Shown: positions 41,455 through 49,579 of the stretch, piece by piece
Numbering within the stretch: position 1 is the first letter of the stretch
Layout: every line of letters starts with the position of its first letter
Assembly (NCBI RefSeq): GCF_029937755.1
Contig: NZ_JAPYPG010000010.1
Coordinates: 18,783 to 82,782, forward strand
DNA length: 64,000 nt
Source: Henriciella sp.
Lineage (GTDB): Bacteria > Pseudomonadota > Alphaproteobacteria > Caulobacterales > Hyphomonadaceae
Direction of reading: 5' to 3'
The notes under the pieces: model-generated
The model's input: the letters and a program-made list of their open reading frames with translations, nothing else
Told to the model about the DNA's origin: nothing
Databases searched by the model: none
Made by a program: the position numbers and the translations under genes

Positions 41455-42458
41455 TGCCTGACGGTTTCCCTCCCGCTTCGCTCGACTGCACACGGCGCGC
41501 CCCTAAAACGGGATATACCTCACCCGAAAAGGCCGACTACCGAGAGCGAGTATGGTCTGCGATTGGGAATGAGGCCGGTGTCTTTTTGACAGACCCGCGC
41601 GCCATGTGGCTGCTTTTACCATCCCGTGAGGGCGCGGAGATCGAAGTCGCAATCCGGCACGGTATTCCAGAAGATCGCATCATTGCGATTGATGAGAATC
41701 CAGCGCTAATAGCTGTTTCGCACTGGCGGAAACGCTGGCCTCGCGTCAAGTATTTTGGATGTCCGGCGCGAGATGTTGGCAAAAAAATCGCCGATAGGGG
41801 ATGGGTGCTTGCCGGAGCCAATCTTGACCTATGCTACAATTTTTCCGAAAGCCTGATTAACGAAGTCAATGCGTTCTTAGCCACAACACCGCGCTTTCAT
41901 AACTTCTGTATTGCTGTGACAATCATGAAAGGCAGAGAAGGAAGCGCGCTTGCTCGTTTCGTCAATGAAACCACATCGGAAGCCTTTAGCGAGTCTCGGA
42001 TGGCGGCACTTTTTGACCAGAGTGCCCTTTGCAGCAGTCCGTGGAGCGTATTAGATCAGGGGAAATACCGCGCTAGCAAGACGGCTGCGATATGGGCAGT
42101 CTTGAGGGGGTGTCCAGAACAGCACCCGCCATCGATTAGACCTTTGCTGGCAAAGATAGAGCGGCTCACAAGAAAGGCGGAGCGGATTGACCGTCTTGCC
42201 CGAGTATTGCGAGCTAGGGTCCAGAATGACATCGCTTTAAATCCCAGAAAAGCAGACCGGAAATACTCGCTTAGTCATCTTAGAAAAAGGGTGGATTTGC
42301 GCAACGCCGCCGTGCGGACAATTGACATTAGGCAAGAGCATCTCAGCAGAGAGGTGTCAGAGGCTCTGCACTTGCATTGGTCCAGCACGGTAGGGGCGAT
42401 CCCTGCGTGGCCATGGTTTTGGAAGCCGAAAGTATCGCACACTATGCGTAGTGTATAG
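41454..42458 (+). CDS. large phage protein of unknown function, A+T-richer
   Basis: A 334-residue protein starting at an ATG that overlaps the upstream stop (TGATG). Residues about 70-130 look like a Rossmann-type nucleotide-binding region (RIIAIDENPALIAVSHWRK, then YFGCPARDV). The C-terminal third is helical and basic (KIERLTRKAERIDRL). Base composition is nearer 50% G+C than its neighbours. A 6-bp hairpin (42439-42454) overlaps its end. Function unknown. Confidence 0.65.
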   Translation: MPDGFPPASLDCTRRAPKTGYTSPEKADYRERVWSAIGNEAGVFLTDPRAMWLLLPSREGAEIEVAIRHGIPEDRIIAIDENPALIAVSHWRKRWPRVKYFGCPARDVGKKIADRGWVLAGANLDLCYNFSESLINEVNAFLATTPRFHNFCIAVTIMKGREGSALARFVNETTSEAFSESRMAALFDQSALCSSPWSVLDQGKYRASKTAAIWAVLRGCPEQHPPSIRPLLAKIERLTRKAERIDRLARVLRARVQNDIALNPRKADRKYSLSHLRKRVDLRNAAVRTIDIRQEHLSREVSEALHLHWSSTVGAIPAWPWFWKPKVSHTMRSV

Positions 42459-42547
42459 CCACCCCGCTATCCACAACCTCTAGCCCAACCCCCTTGACAC
42501 ACGAAACGAACACATAGAGAACCTGCATAAATTCAGTGTTCAGAAAT

Positions 42548-42579
42548 GCGCCTAGGGCTCACGCTCTCAGGCGCTTTTT
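42548..42579 (+). terminator. hairpin terminator at the early/late boundary
   Basis: GCGCCT (42548-42553) pairs with AGGCGC (42569-42574), followed by five T. It would end the rightward early transcript or a short leader starting at the TTGACA upstream. Confidence 0.65.
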
Positions 42580-43000
42580 CGTATCTGCGGCAGCGTGTCG
42601 GATAGAAGCGGAAGCCGGGAAGCCAGTGACCGTCACGCAATGCCCGGCCCGCAGATAATGAGCAAGTCGCCCAGAAGCCCGAACTGTCACCGTATGGTGC
42701 GCGTTCCACCCAATCGGTTGGATAGGTCCATGGGCGCAGATACGTCGTCAGCGGTTATCCGCTGGCACCCCAGCACCCCGTTTAACGGCAGGCTGGGACT
42801 TGTAAGACGCAAGAGGGTGGAGTTGATCACCACCGGGCGGCGTCTATACGATGTGGCCCGGCAGCGCATCGCGAATACGAGCCTACCCGATTGGGCGCTA
42901 CTGCCGGTCAATTTTCAGCGGGTACTCGCCACAGGTCAAATGCGATGACATAGGGCGGGCGAGCTAAGAGAATGCATGTGAGACTGCCCGCTCCCCCCTT

Positions 43001-43071
43001 CACCGCCCGGCGATCGAACCGGCCGACACCCTCCCTCCTGTAGCGACCGTGGCTTCATGTGCCGGGCGGTG
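43001..43071. repeat. 11-bp inverted repeat before the late operon
   Basis: CACCGCCCGGC (43001-43011) and its exact complement (43061-43071) flank 49 bases and end 21 bases before the next ATG. Could be a protein-binding pair or a large RNA hairpin. Confidence 0.55.
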
Positions 43072-43092
43072 ATGACCTGAAACGGAGAGCGT

Positions 43093-43407
43093 ATGCGAGA
43101 GAAGCGTAAGCTGGAAGACTGGGATAACGGCGAAGACGTGTGGTTCGACCGCATTGAGATCCAGCACATCACTCAAACGCATACCGCATACATGCTCGCC
43201 AACGGCTGCCAGGGCCTTCTCACAGACCAGCTGTTCGACAGCTTCCATGACGCTTACGCCGAGTTGAAAAAGCAGAATGGCCCCGACGCAGACATCGATG
43301 AGCAAATCGTCCGCGTTGTAGTCTCGATCATCCCTGACAATGGCGACTACCGCTACGAAGATTTCAATGAGCGCGGTCGGCACAAATGGGGCAGTGACTC
43401 GCGTTGA
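43093..43407 (+). CDS. phage protein upstream of terminase, unknown
   Basis: A 104-residue acidic protein (MREKRKLEDWDNGEDVWFDR at the start), with ACGGAGAG before the ATG. First gene after the control region. Function unknown. Confidence 0.6.
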   Translation: MREKRKLEDWDNGEDVWFDRIEIQHITQTHTAYMLANGCQGLLTDQLFDSFHDAYAELKKQNGPDADIDEQIVRVVVSIIPDNGDYRYEDFNERGRHKWGSDSR

Positions 43408-43496
43408 AATATAAACCTGTGGCTTCTGGCTTCACGGGCTGAACACTCGCAAACCTACATCAAAGGGTGAAACATTAACGTTTCTCGATAAAGATC

Positions 43497-43943
43497 ATGG
43501 CCGAAGACGAGAAGAACAAGGGTGGCAGGCCGCGCCTGTATGACGACCCGGCCCTCTTCGAGGCCAAGGTCGAGCAATACTTCGATAAGTGCGACGACGC
43601 GGAAAAGCCTCGCATCCCGACTGTCGCAGGCCTCGCCTATGAGCTTGGTTTCGCCAGCCGCCAGAGCCTTCTCGACTACGAAAAGGATGAGCGGTTTTCT
43701 TGCGCCGTATCGCGGGCGAGACTTCGCATCGAGATGGACCGATCCGAGCGCCTGGTCTCGAAAGATCAATATACGCCCGGTCTGCCGATGGACCTTGCCA
43801 GCAATCACGGCTGGACCACGGCCCGCACTGAGACGGATGCGAACGTCACGATAAAGGACGCTGCCCGGACCCTTGATGACAAGCTCAGTAAATACGCTGA
43901 CGCCGCCTCAGATGCGTTCGCTCCTGAAGGAGCTGACGACTGA
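43497..43943 (+). CDS. terminase small subunit
   Basis: DNA-recognition subunit of the packaging motor. The 148-residue protein starts GGRPRLYDDPALFEAKVEQY and has an HTH region (TVAGLAYELGFASRQSLLDY) followed by SCAVSRARLRIE, as in gp3-like/TerS proteins. It overlaps the large-subunit gene. A cos or pac site should be nearby but I cannot identify one. Confidence 0.85.
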   Translation: MAEDEKNKGGRPRLYDDPALFEAKVEQYFDKCDDAEKPRIPTVAGLAYELGFASRQSLLDYEKDERFSCAVSRARLRIEMDRSERLVSKDQYTPGLPMDLASNHGWTTARTETDANVTIKDAARTLDDKLSKYADAASDAFAPEGADD

Positions 43944-45171
43944 GGAGAAGGCGGCGCTCAACTATCGCTGGGAGTTCTGGGCAAGGCCCGACCAGCTTGA
44001 GCCGTCCGGTGACTGGTGGACGGTCTGGCTCGCCCTTGCTGGACGCGGCTGGGGTAAGACCCGCTGCGGTGCCGAATGGGTGCGCCAGATCAAGAACGAG
44101 GTTGGCCGCATCGGCCTGATCGCTCCGACCGCTGCCGATGCCCGTGATGTCATGGTCGAAGGCGAAAGCGGTATCATGGCGATCTCGCCGCCCTGGGACC
44201 GTCCATTGTTCGAGCCGTCCAAGCGCCGGCTGACATGGGATAACGGGGCCATGGCAACGCTGTATTCAGCGGATGAGCCTGACCGGCTTCGCGGGCCCCA
44301 GCACGCCGCACTCTGGTGTGATGAGCTGGCCGCATGGAAATACATGCAGGAAGCATGGGACATGGCGATGTTCGGGCTGCGGCTTGGTAATCGCCCGAAG
44401 GTCTGCGCGACGACGACGCCGCGACCACTGCCCCTGATCCGCGAATTGCTGAAGTCGAAAACGACCTGCGTCAGTCGCGGTCGGACATATGACAATCTGG
44501 CCAACCTTGCCCCGGCCTTCCGGGCGGCAGTGTTGGCGAAGTATGAGGGCACACGCCTCGGCCGCCAGGAACTGAACGCGGAAGTCCTGGACGATGTGCC
44601 GGGGGCGCTCTGGACCAGGCAGACAATCGAGGAAGCGCTGTGGCGCAATGACCTGCCGGACATGAAGCGGATCGTGGTTGCGGTCGACCCGTCCGGGGCT
44701 TCTGGAACCGATGGCGAGAAGGCAGATAGTATCGGGATCGTGGCCGCTGGCCTCGGTGTTGATGGTCTCGGCTACATTCTCGCTGACAGGACATGCGACC
44801 TTTCCCCGGCTGGCTGGGGGCGGCGCACGGTCGATACCTATAACGAGTTTGGCGCCGATCGCGTGGTTGCTGAGCGGAACTATGGCGGGGCCATGGTCGA
44901 GCACGTCATCCGCACCGTCGATAAGTCGGTGAGCTACAAGGAAGTGGTCGCCAGCCGGGGCAAGGTCATTCGGGCCGAGCCGGTTGCCGCCCTCTACGAA
45001 CAAGGACGGGTCCGCCATGTCGGCGGGCTGACTGAACTCGAAGACCAGATGTGCGCAATGACGAGCGACGGGTACATGGGCGATGGCTCTCCCGACAGGC
45101 TCGATGCTGCTGTCTGGGCGCTGAGCGACCTGATGCTTGGTGATGCACCTTATACGCTGGATTGGGTCTGA
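43915..45171 (+). CDS. terminase large subunit
   Basis: ATPase and nuclease that packages phage DNA. The 418-residue protein has Walker A LAGRGWGKT (about 42-50), Walker B LWCDELAAW, a coupling motif near TTTPRPLP, and the RNase-H-like nuclease with the first Asp in VVAVDPSGAS and later acidic residues in SPDRLDAAVWAL. The start could be 43876 instead; the ATG at 43915 gives the N-terminus MRSLLKELTTEEKAAL. Confidence 0.94.
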   Translation, partial: RSLLKELTTEEKAALNYRWEFWARPDQLEPSGDWWTVWLALAGRGWGKTRCGAEWVRQIKNEVGRIGLIAPTAADARDVMVEGESGIMAISPPWDRPLFEPSKRRLTWDNGAMATLYSADEPDRLRGPQHAALWCDELAAWKYMQEAWDMAMFGLRLGNRPKVCATTTPRPLPLIRELLKSKTTCVSRGRTYDNLANLAPAFRAAVLAKYEGTRLGRQELNAEVLDDVPGALWTRQTIEEALWRNDLPDMKRIVVAVDPSGASGTDGEKADSIGIVAAGLGVDGLGYILADRTCDLSPAGWGRRTVDTYNEFGADRVVAERNYGGAMVEHVIRTVDKSVSYKEVVASRGKVIRAEPVAALYEQGRVRHVGGLTELEDQMCAMTSDGYMGDGSPDRLDAAVWALSDLMLGDAPYTLDWV

Positions 45172-45172
45172 C

Positions 45173-47068
45173 ATGGGCTATGATATGATTGCCGCCGACA
45201 GCCTCCGCAGCTTCCAGAGCGGGCTCGGCACGCCTGACGACAAGACCACGGGCTCACACTTCTACCTGAACATCCTGCAGCCCGACCAGCTCGAAGCCAT
45301 GTATGGCAGCGACTGGATGGCCCGCAAGGCGGTGGACATTCCCGCCTTTGACAGCGTGCGCGCCTGGCGTAACTGGCAAGCCGAGGCCGACCATATCACG
45401 GCCATCGAGAAAGAGGAAAAGCGCCTCGGGCTCAAATCCAAGCTGCTCGATGCGATGATCCTCGGCCGCCTCTATGGCGGCGCTGCCCTTGTCATGGGCG
45501 TGCGCGACGATGACCCACTTTCCCCGCTCCGGCCGGAAACCGTGAAGCAGGGCGATCTCCGCTACGTCCATGTCATGGACAAGTCCGAGCTGACATCCAG
45601 CGAGATGCGCCGCGACCCCGAAGACGAATGGTATGGCGAGCCAAGAACCTACAATCTGAACACCGATGTTGGCGCCGCCTATCAGATCCACCCCTCTCGC
45701 GTCATTCCGCTGACCGGCGCCCGCCGCGCCAACCGTCAGCGCCGGAAGGTGGACCCGTGGGGCGATAGCGTCCTGCAGGCGATTGTGGATGCAGTGAAGA
45801 ATGCTGCCCTGGCCAGCCAGTCCATCGCCCAGCTTCTGAGTGAAGCGAAGGTGGACGTGGTCAAGATTCCCGACCTCGCCGAGCACCTTTCCACGGCAGA
45901 GAGCACGCAGCGCTTAACCACTCGCTGGCACACAGCGATGACGATCAAGTCGACCATCAACGCGCTGCTGCTCGCGGGCGGTGAAGAGTACGAACAGAAG
46001 CAGGTCAGCTTCGCCCAGCTCCCGGAAGTGCTGCAGCAATACATGCTGGTGGTGTCCGGTGCGGCGGATATCCCGGCGACCCGCTTTCTCGGCCAATCCC
46101 CGGCCGGCATGAGCGCCACCGGCGAAAGCGACCTCAAGAACTATTACGACCGCATCGGCGCCGAACAGGAACTCACCCTTACGCCCAAGCTGAACAGGCT
46201 CGACGAGGTCATGATCCGGTCGGCGCTGAATGACCGCCCCGATGAACTTCATTACAACTGGGCTCCTTTGTTTCAAAAGGATGCGAAGGAACTCGCCGAG
46301 ATCGAGAAGACACGCTCGGAAGCCGCCGCCAAGAACGCTTCCTCCGGCCTCATCCCGACCGCCCCCATGGGCAAGGCACTGATCAACGCGATGATCGAAA
46401 GCGGCCAGTGGCCGGGCCTCGAAGACGCGATGGAAGAGTACGAGGCGGAGACGCCCGAGTTCGACCCGAACGCAGGCGACCCGAACAACCCGGACCCGGA
46501 TGCGCCGGTCGATCCAGACCCGGAAGATGATCCGACGCAAGCGGCCGATGCGGCGCCAAGGACGCTGTATGTGTACCGGAAGGTGCTGAACGCTGGCGAG
46601 ATCGTGAAGTGGGCGAAAGAGCAGGGCTTCGAAAACCCGCTCGAAGCCGACGACATGCATGTAACGATTATGCATTCGAAAAGCCCCGTTGACTGGATGA
46701 AGGCCTCAGACACATTCCTGCAGGAGCGCGACGGCAAGCTCGTCGTACCGCCCGGCGGTCCTCGTATCGTCGAGCCTCTGGGCGACAAGGGCGCGGTCGT
46801 CCTGCACTTCGCATCGTCGGAACTTTCCTGGCGCCACGAAGACATCAAGCGCAAGACTGGCGCGGAATGGAGCTTCCCGTCCTTCGAGCCTCACATCTCG
46901 ATCGTCTATGAGGGCGCGGGCGACATGGACTTGTCGAAGGTCAAGCCGTTCACCGGCAGGATTGAGCTTGGTCCGGAAATCTTCGAGGAGTTCGTCGATA
47001 GCTGGCGCCCCAACACGAAGGACGCGCTCCCCCGTGACGCACGCGGGCGCTTCGTCAAACGGTCATGA
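45173..47068 (+). CDS. portal protein (DUF1073) fused to an Acb1-like 2H phosphoesterase domain
   Basis: A 631-residue protein. Residues about 15-400 form the DUF1073 portal that makes the DNA gate of the head (MYGSDWMARKAVDIPAFD; SGAADIPATRFLGQSPAGMS). After an Asp/Pro-rich linker (435-470) comes a domain of about 150 residues with H496-V-T498 (DDMHVTIMH) and H574-I-S576 (FEPHISIVY), the paired H-x-T/S of 2H phosphoesterases and of the anti-CBASS enzyme Acb1. It may destroy cyclic nucleotide signals of host CBASS defence. It overlaps the next gene by 4 bases. Confidence 0.88.
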   Translation: MGYDMIAADSLRSFQSGLGTPDDKTTGSHFYLNILQPDQLEAMYGSDWMARKAVDIPAFDSVRAWRNWQAEADHITAIEKEEKRLGLKSKLLDAMILGRLYGGAALVMGVRDDDPLSPLRPETVKQGDLRYVHVMDKSELTSSEMRRDPEDEWYGEPRTYNLNTDVGAAYQIHPSRVIPLTGARRANRQRRKVDPWGDSVLQAIVDAVKNAALASQSIAQLLSEAKVDVVKIPDLAEHLSTAESTQRLTTRWHTAMTIKSTINALLLAGGEEYEQKQVSFAQLPEVLQQYMLVVSGAADIPATRFLGQSPAGMSATGESDLKNYYDRIGAEQELTLTPKLNRLDEVMIRSALNDRPDELHYNWAPLFQKDAKELAEIEKTRSEAAAKNASSGLIPTAPMGKALINAMIESGQWPGLEDAMEEYEAETPEFDPNAGDPNNPDPDAPVDPDPEDDPTQAADAAPRTLYVYRKVLNAGEIVKWAKEQGFENPLEADDMHVTIMHSKSPVDWMKASDTFLQERDGKLVVPPGGPRIVEPLGDKGAVVLHFASSELSWRHEDIKRKTGAEWSFPSFEPHISIVYEGAGDMDLSKVKPFTGRIELGPEIFEEFVDSWRPNTKDALPRDARGRFVKRS

Positions 47069-49296
47069 GCTTTGACCTCGCCGAGCTGGCCCGGCAGGAA
47101 GGCCTGCGCAAGAACCGCGTGCTTCGCGGCATCGAGATCACGGACACGCTGAAGCGGGATCTCTACCGCATCGTGGTGCGACCGGTGCGGGCATGGGAGC
47201 GGCAGGTCATCGACCGGATACGCCCGGCCTACGGTCAGGCCATGTCCACGCTGACCCGCGATGATGAGAGCGACGACCTGGCCGAGGCGATCAGGATAGC
47301 AGAGGCGCAGGCCGCCGGCGCGACCGTCACGGTCGATGCGGAAGTTCGCGGCTGGGTGCTGGACGCCCTGAAGTGGCATGAACAGCGCTGGGCGGATGCG
47401 GTCAAGGCCGGGACAGGCATCGACGTGTTTCCCTTCATCGACCGCAAGGAAAACGCGGCGCGGGTGAAGGCCTTCCAGAGCCAGATCGCCAACCTCGTCA
47501 AGGATGTCGACGCGAAGACGAAGAAGGAAATTGCCGATACGGTCTGGCGCGGCTTCGCCGAGGGCAAGCCCCGGAAGAAGATTGCGAAGGAACTGACCGA
47601 GCGTATTGGCATCGCCCGGCGCCGCGCGAACACGATTGCAGTCGACCAGGCACAGAAGCTGAATGGCGAGCTGACCCGGATCCGGATGTCCGAGGCCGGC
47701 GTCCAGCATTATCGCTGGCGACATAGTCAGAAACGCCGTTTCCGTCCGGCTCACAAGGCGCGCGAGGGGCGCATCTACAAGCTCGGCGAACCGCTGGGGG
47801 ATGAGCCAGGCATCGCGATTTACTGTTTCCCATCAGGGCAACCAGTCAGCATCCATGACGATGTACTTAAAATCTGGCGCCGTTGGCACAGCGGCCATCT
47901 GACCGAGTTCGTTACGGAAGCGGGCGAAAGAGTAAGTTGTACAGCGAACCACCCGATTCTTACGAACACCGGCTGGAAGCCGGCTGAGGCTCTGAATGTC
48001 GGCGACTATATCGCTCAACCGAGCTTCAGCAGCCTCCATGCAGGCGATGTATACATAGAACAGCGAGAGCCCACGATCGGCGAGGTGTTTGCAGCGGGCC
48101 AAACCATTCTTGGAGCGGTATCGGTGAATGTGCGACCGGGAGACTTCCACGGCGACGTTATTGCTGACGAGAATATCGACGTTGTAGACGCCGATGGCGG
48201 CCTGAGGCGTGAAATCACAGCCTGCATCAGTCAGGGCGTCTCGGAGCGTGTCTTCGAACATGCCCATGCGACTCTCATTGGCCTCAAACGTGCGGGCGCG
48301 CTTAAGACGCTGCCGCATTGGTCTCTTAGTGCCCGTGACAGCCGCGTGCGCAGCCTCCGTCTGCTTGAAGCGCTCTTCTGGCGTCATCTGATCCCAGACG
48401 ATGCGCCCGGCCTCAGCCGCGCCTCGGATTGGTACGCCATTGCGCTTGAGCATGTCGGTGATGGTCTTGCGCTGGGGGCCGAGGCGATCGCTGAGCGATT
48501 TGACGGACTCGCCAGAAAGGTAGGCCCGGATCGCTTCCGCCTCATCGTACTGTATGCTGTTACTAGGGCGGCGGCCGAAACGGCTGACCCGATATCCGCG
48601 CCTGGATCGGAGGTGCTTGGACAAGCAATCGGGATGGAACCCGACCATGGTGCCAACCGCCTTGAGAGTTTCGCCGGCGTCGAGCTTCGATATAGCAAAG
48701 TCGAGGTCTGCGTCAGTCGGGCTTGGGAGGGACATGTCTACAATTTCCAAACTGCTTCAGGTTGGTACATAGCAGGAACAGCCGGGGTTGGGAACTGCGG
48801 ATGCGTGTCGGAGCCAGTGGTGGATGTCGAGAATAATAACGGGGCCACGGAAGGGCAGGTTGCCGAAGCCGACGCACCGGCCACGGCGCCGGTCGATCCG
48901 CTACCGGAAAAGCACCCGATGAAGGGCAAGGGCGGTGAAGGGCTGGGTGGAGCCTCTGCCGAGATCGCGGAGGCCGAGGCGCTGGAAAGCGTTGTCGCCA
49001 ATCTCAGCACGATATCGCCCGGAATTGTCCGCAAGGCCCGAGATGGAAACGAGAACGCGCTGAACGGCATCGGCTTGAAGATGACCACGGTCACGAACAA
49101 GCGCCGGCCGTTCATGGGAACGCGCGGCTTCGACAAGCACATACAGGACTATGCCGCCGCAACCACCCGCGCTGGGCGGATTGATGCGCTGGTCTACCTG
49201 CTGCACTCACTGAAGGCGGAGGCCCGCCGCTTTTCGGGACTCTACAGCACCTATTACGAGGATGACTTCATCCCGCCATTGCCGCCGCTGCCGTGA
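47065..49296 (+). CDS. phage head morphogenesis (Mu F-like) protein containing an intein
   Basis: A 743-residue precursor. Residues 1-253 and 578-743 are the exteins of an SPP1 gp7/Mu gpF-type minor head protein that joins the portal to the capsid. Residues 254-577 are an intein. Removing it restores GIAIY-CGCVSEPV, the conserved Cys-x-Cys end of the gpF domain. The extein has strong G/C wobble bias (44 of the first 50 codons end in G or C); the intein does not. Confidence 0.9.
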   Translation: MSFDLAELARQEGLRKNRVLRGIEITDTLKRDLYRIVVRPVRAWERQVIDRIRPAYGQAMSTLTRDDESDDLAEAIRIAEAQAAGATVTVDAEVRGWVLDALKWHEQRWADAVKAGTGIDVFPFIDRKENAARVKAFQSQIANLVKDVDAKTKKEIADTVWRGFAEGKPRKKIAKELTERIGIARRRANTIAVDQAQKLNGELTRIRMSEAGVQHYRWRHSQKRRFRPAHKAREGRIYKLGEPLGDEPGIAIYCFPSGQPVSIHDDVLKIWRRWHSGHLTEFVTEAGERVSCTANHPILTNTGWKPAEALNVGDYIAQPSFSSLHAGDVYIEQREPTIGEVFAAGQTILGAVSVNVRPGDFHGDVIADENIDVVDADGGLRREITACISQGVSERVFEHAHATLIGLKRAGALKTLPHWSLSARDSRVRSLRLLEALFWRHLIPDDAPGLSRASDWYAIALEHVGDGLALGAEAIAERFDGLARKVGPDRFRLIVLYAVTRAAAETADPISAPGSEVLGQAIGMEPDHGANRLESFAGVELRYSKVEVCVSRAWEGHVYNFQTASGWYIAGTAGVGNCGCVSEPVVDVENNNGATEGQVAEADAPATAPVDPLPEKHPMKGKGGEGLGGASAEIAEAEALESVVANLSTISPGIVRKARDGNENALNGIGLKMTTVTNKRRPFMGTRGFDKHIQDYAAATTRAGRIDALVYLLHSLKAEARRFSGLYSTYYEDDFIPPLPPLP
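47824..48795 (+). mobile_element. intein in the head morphogenesis protein
   Basis: 324 residues starting at C254 and ending at N577 before C578. The N-terminal splicing blocks are CFPSGQPVSIHDD and SCTANHPILTNTGWKPAEAL (T-x-x-H, then VGDYI). The C-terminal blocks are GHVYNFQTASGWYIA and AGVGN-C. The penultimate residue is Gly instead of the usual His. No LAGLIDADG motif is found in the sense frame; the middle about 200 residues lie opposite an antisense endonuclease gene. Confidence 0.88.
47833..48735 (-). CDS. antisense homing endonuclease inside the intein (HTH + Vsr/EDxHD-like nuclease)
   Basis: A 300-residue ORF on the opposite strand, phased so that its codons coincide with the intein codons. 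The N-terminal half has HTH repeats (EAIRAYLSGESVKSLSDRL, then RNGVPIRGAAEAG and MTPEERFKQTEAAHAA), as in phage homing nucleases. The nuclease core has E161 (FEDTL), D187 (YNVDIL), E197 (NVAVEV) and H202/H204 (SHIH), followed by LADRGLSLFYVYI. Codon bias favours this strand in the middle of the intein. The last about 60 residues are opposite the N-terminal splicing domain and may be less constrained. Confidence 0.75.
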   Translation of the reverse strand: MSLPSPTDADLDFAISKLDAGETLKAVGTMVGFHPDCLSKHLRSRRGYRVSRFGRRPSNSIQYDEAEAIRAYLSGESVKSLSDRLGPQRKTITDMLKRNGVPIRGAAEAGRIVWDQMTPEERFKQTEAAHAAVTGTKRPMRQRLKRARTFEANESRMGMFEDTLRDALTDAGCDFTPQAAIGVYNVDILVSNNVAVEVSRSHIHRYRSKNGLARCKHLADRGLSLFYVYIACMEAAEARLSDIVADIQSLSRLPAGVRKNRVVRCTTYSFARFRNELGQMAAVPTAPDFKYIVMDADWLP

Positions 49297-49303
49297 GGAT
49301 CAC

Positions 49304-49579
49304 ATGAAGCTGGAAGACATCACCGCCGCGATCATGGAAGCGCTGGAAGCCCAGTGCTCGCAAGGCGAGGCTCCACGCCTCATGATGGTGGAGGCCGACG
49401 ACTTCTCGTCAGTCTCGATCGAGGGCAGCTTCGATATCCGGGCGATTGCAGCGCATGTGGCGCAGCGCTTGCCGCGTGAGGCGGTCTTCACGGCGTCGGA
49501 AGCCGGGAGTGTCCAGTTCGACGGCAAGGGCGGGCTGACCATCAATATTGCGCCGGGTGCGCTGGGGCGGATTGGCTGA
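49304..49579 (+). CDS. small phage protein, unknown
   Basis: A 91-residue protein (MKLEDITAAIMEALEAQCSQ at the start) with GAGGATC before the ATG at 49304. In the late operon between the head morphogenesis protein and the DUF115-like protein. Function unknown. Confidence 0.6.
   Translation: MKLEDITAAIMEALEAQCSQGEAPRLMMVEADDFSSVSIEGSFDIRAIAAHVAQRLPREAVFTASEAGSVQFDGKGGLTINIAPGALGRIG

Larger units (their letters stand above)
42459..43092. promoter_or_regulatory. non-coding control region between early and late operons
   Basis: About 630 bases without a convincing gene. It holds a DnaA-box-like CTATCCACA (42467-42475), a strong -35-like TTGACA (42494-42499) with only weak -10 candidates, a hairpin terminator (42548-42579), and an 11-bp inverted repeat (43001-43011 with 43061-43071) just before the next gene. 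A promoter followed closely by a terminator recalls the lambda late promoter and its leader terminator. Confidence 0.5.

Noticed and set aside
42686..42701. A further operator-like GTCACC/GGTGCG pair
   Set aside because: The spacer is 4 instead of 5 bases and the right half has a mismatch; it is also far from any early promoter.
42595..42948. A 117-residue frame in the early/late control region
   Set aside because: No ribosome binding site, mixed composition, and no recognised family; left as non-coding.
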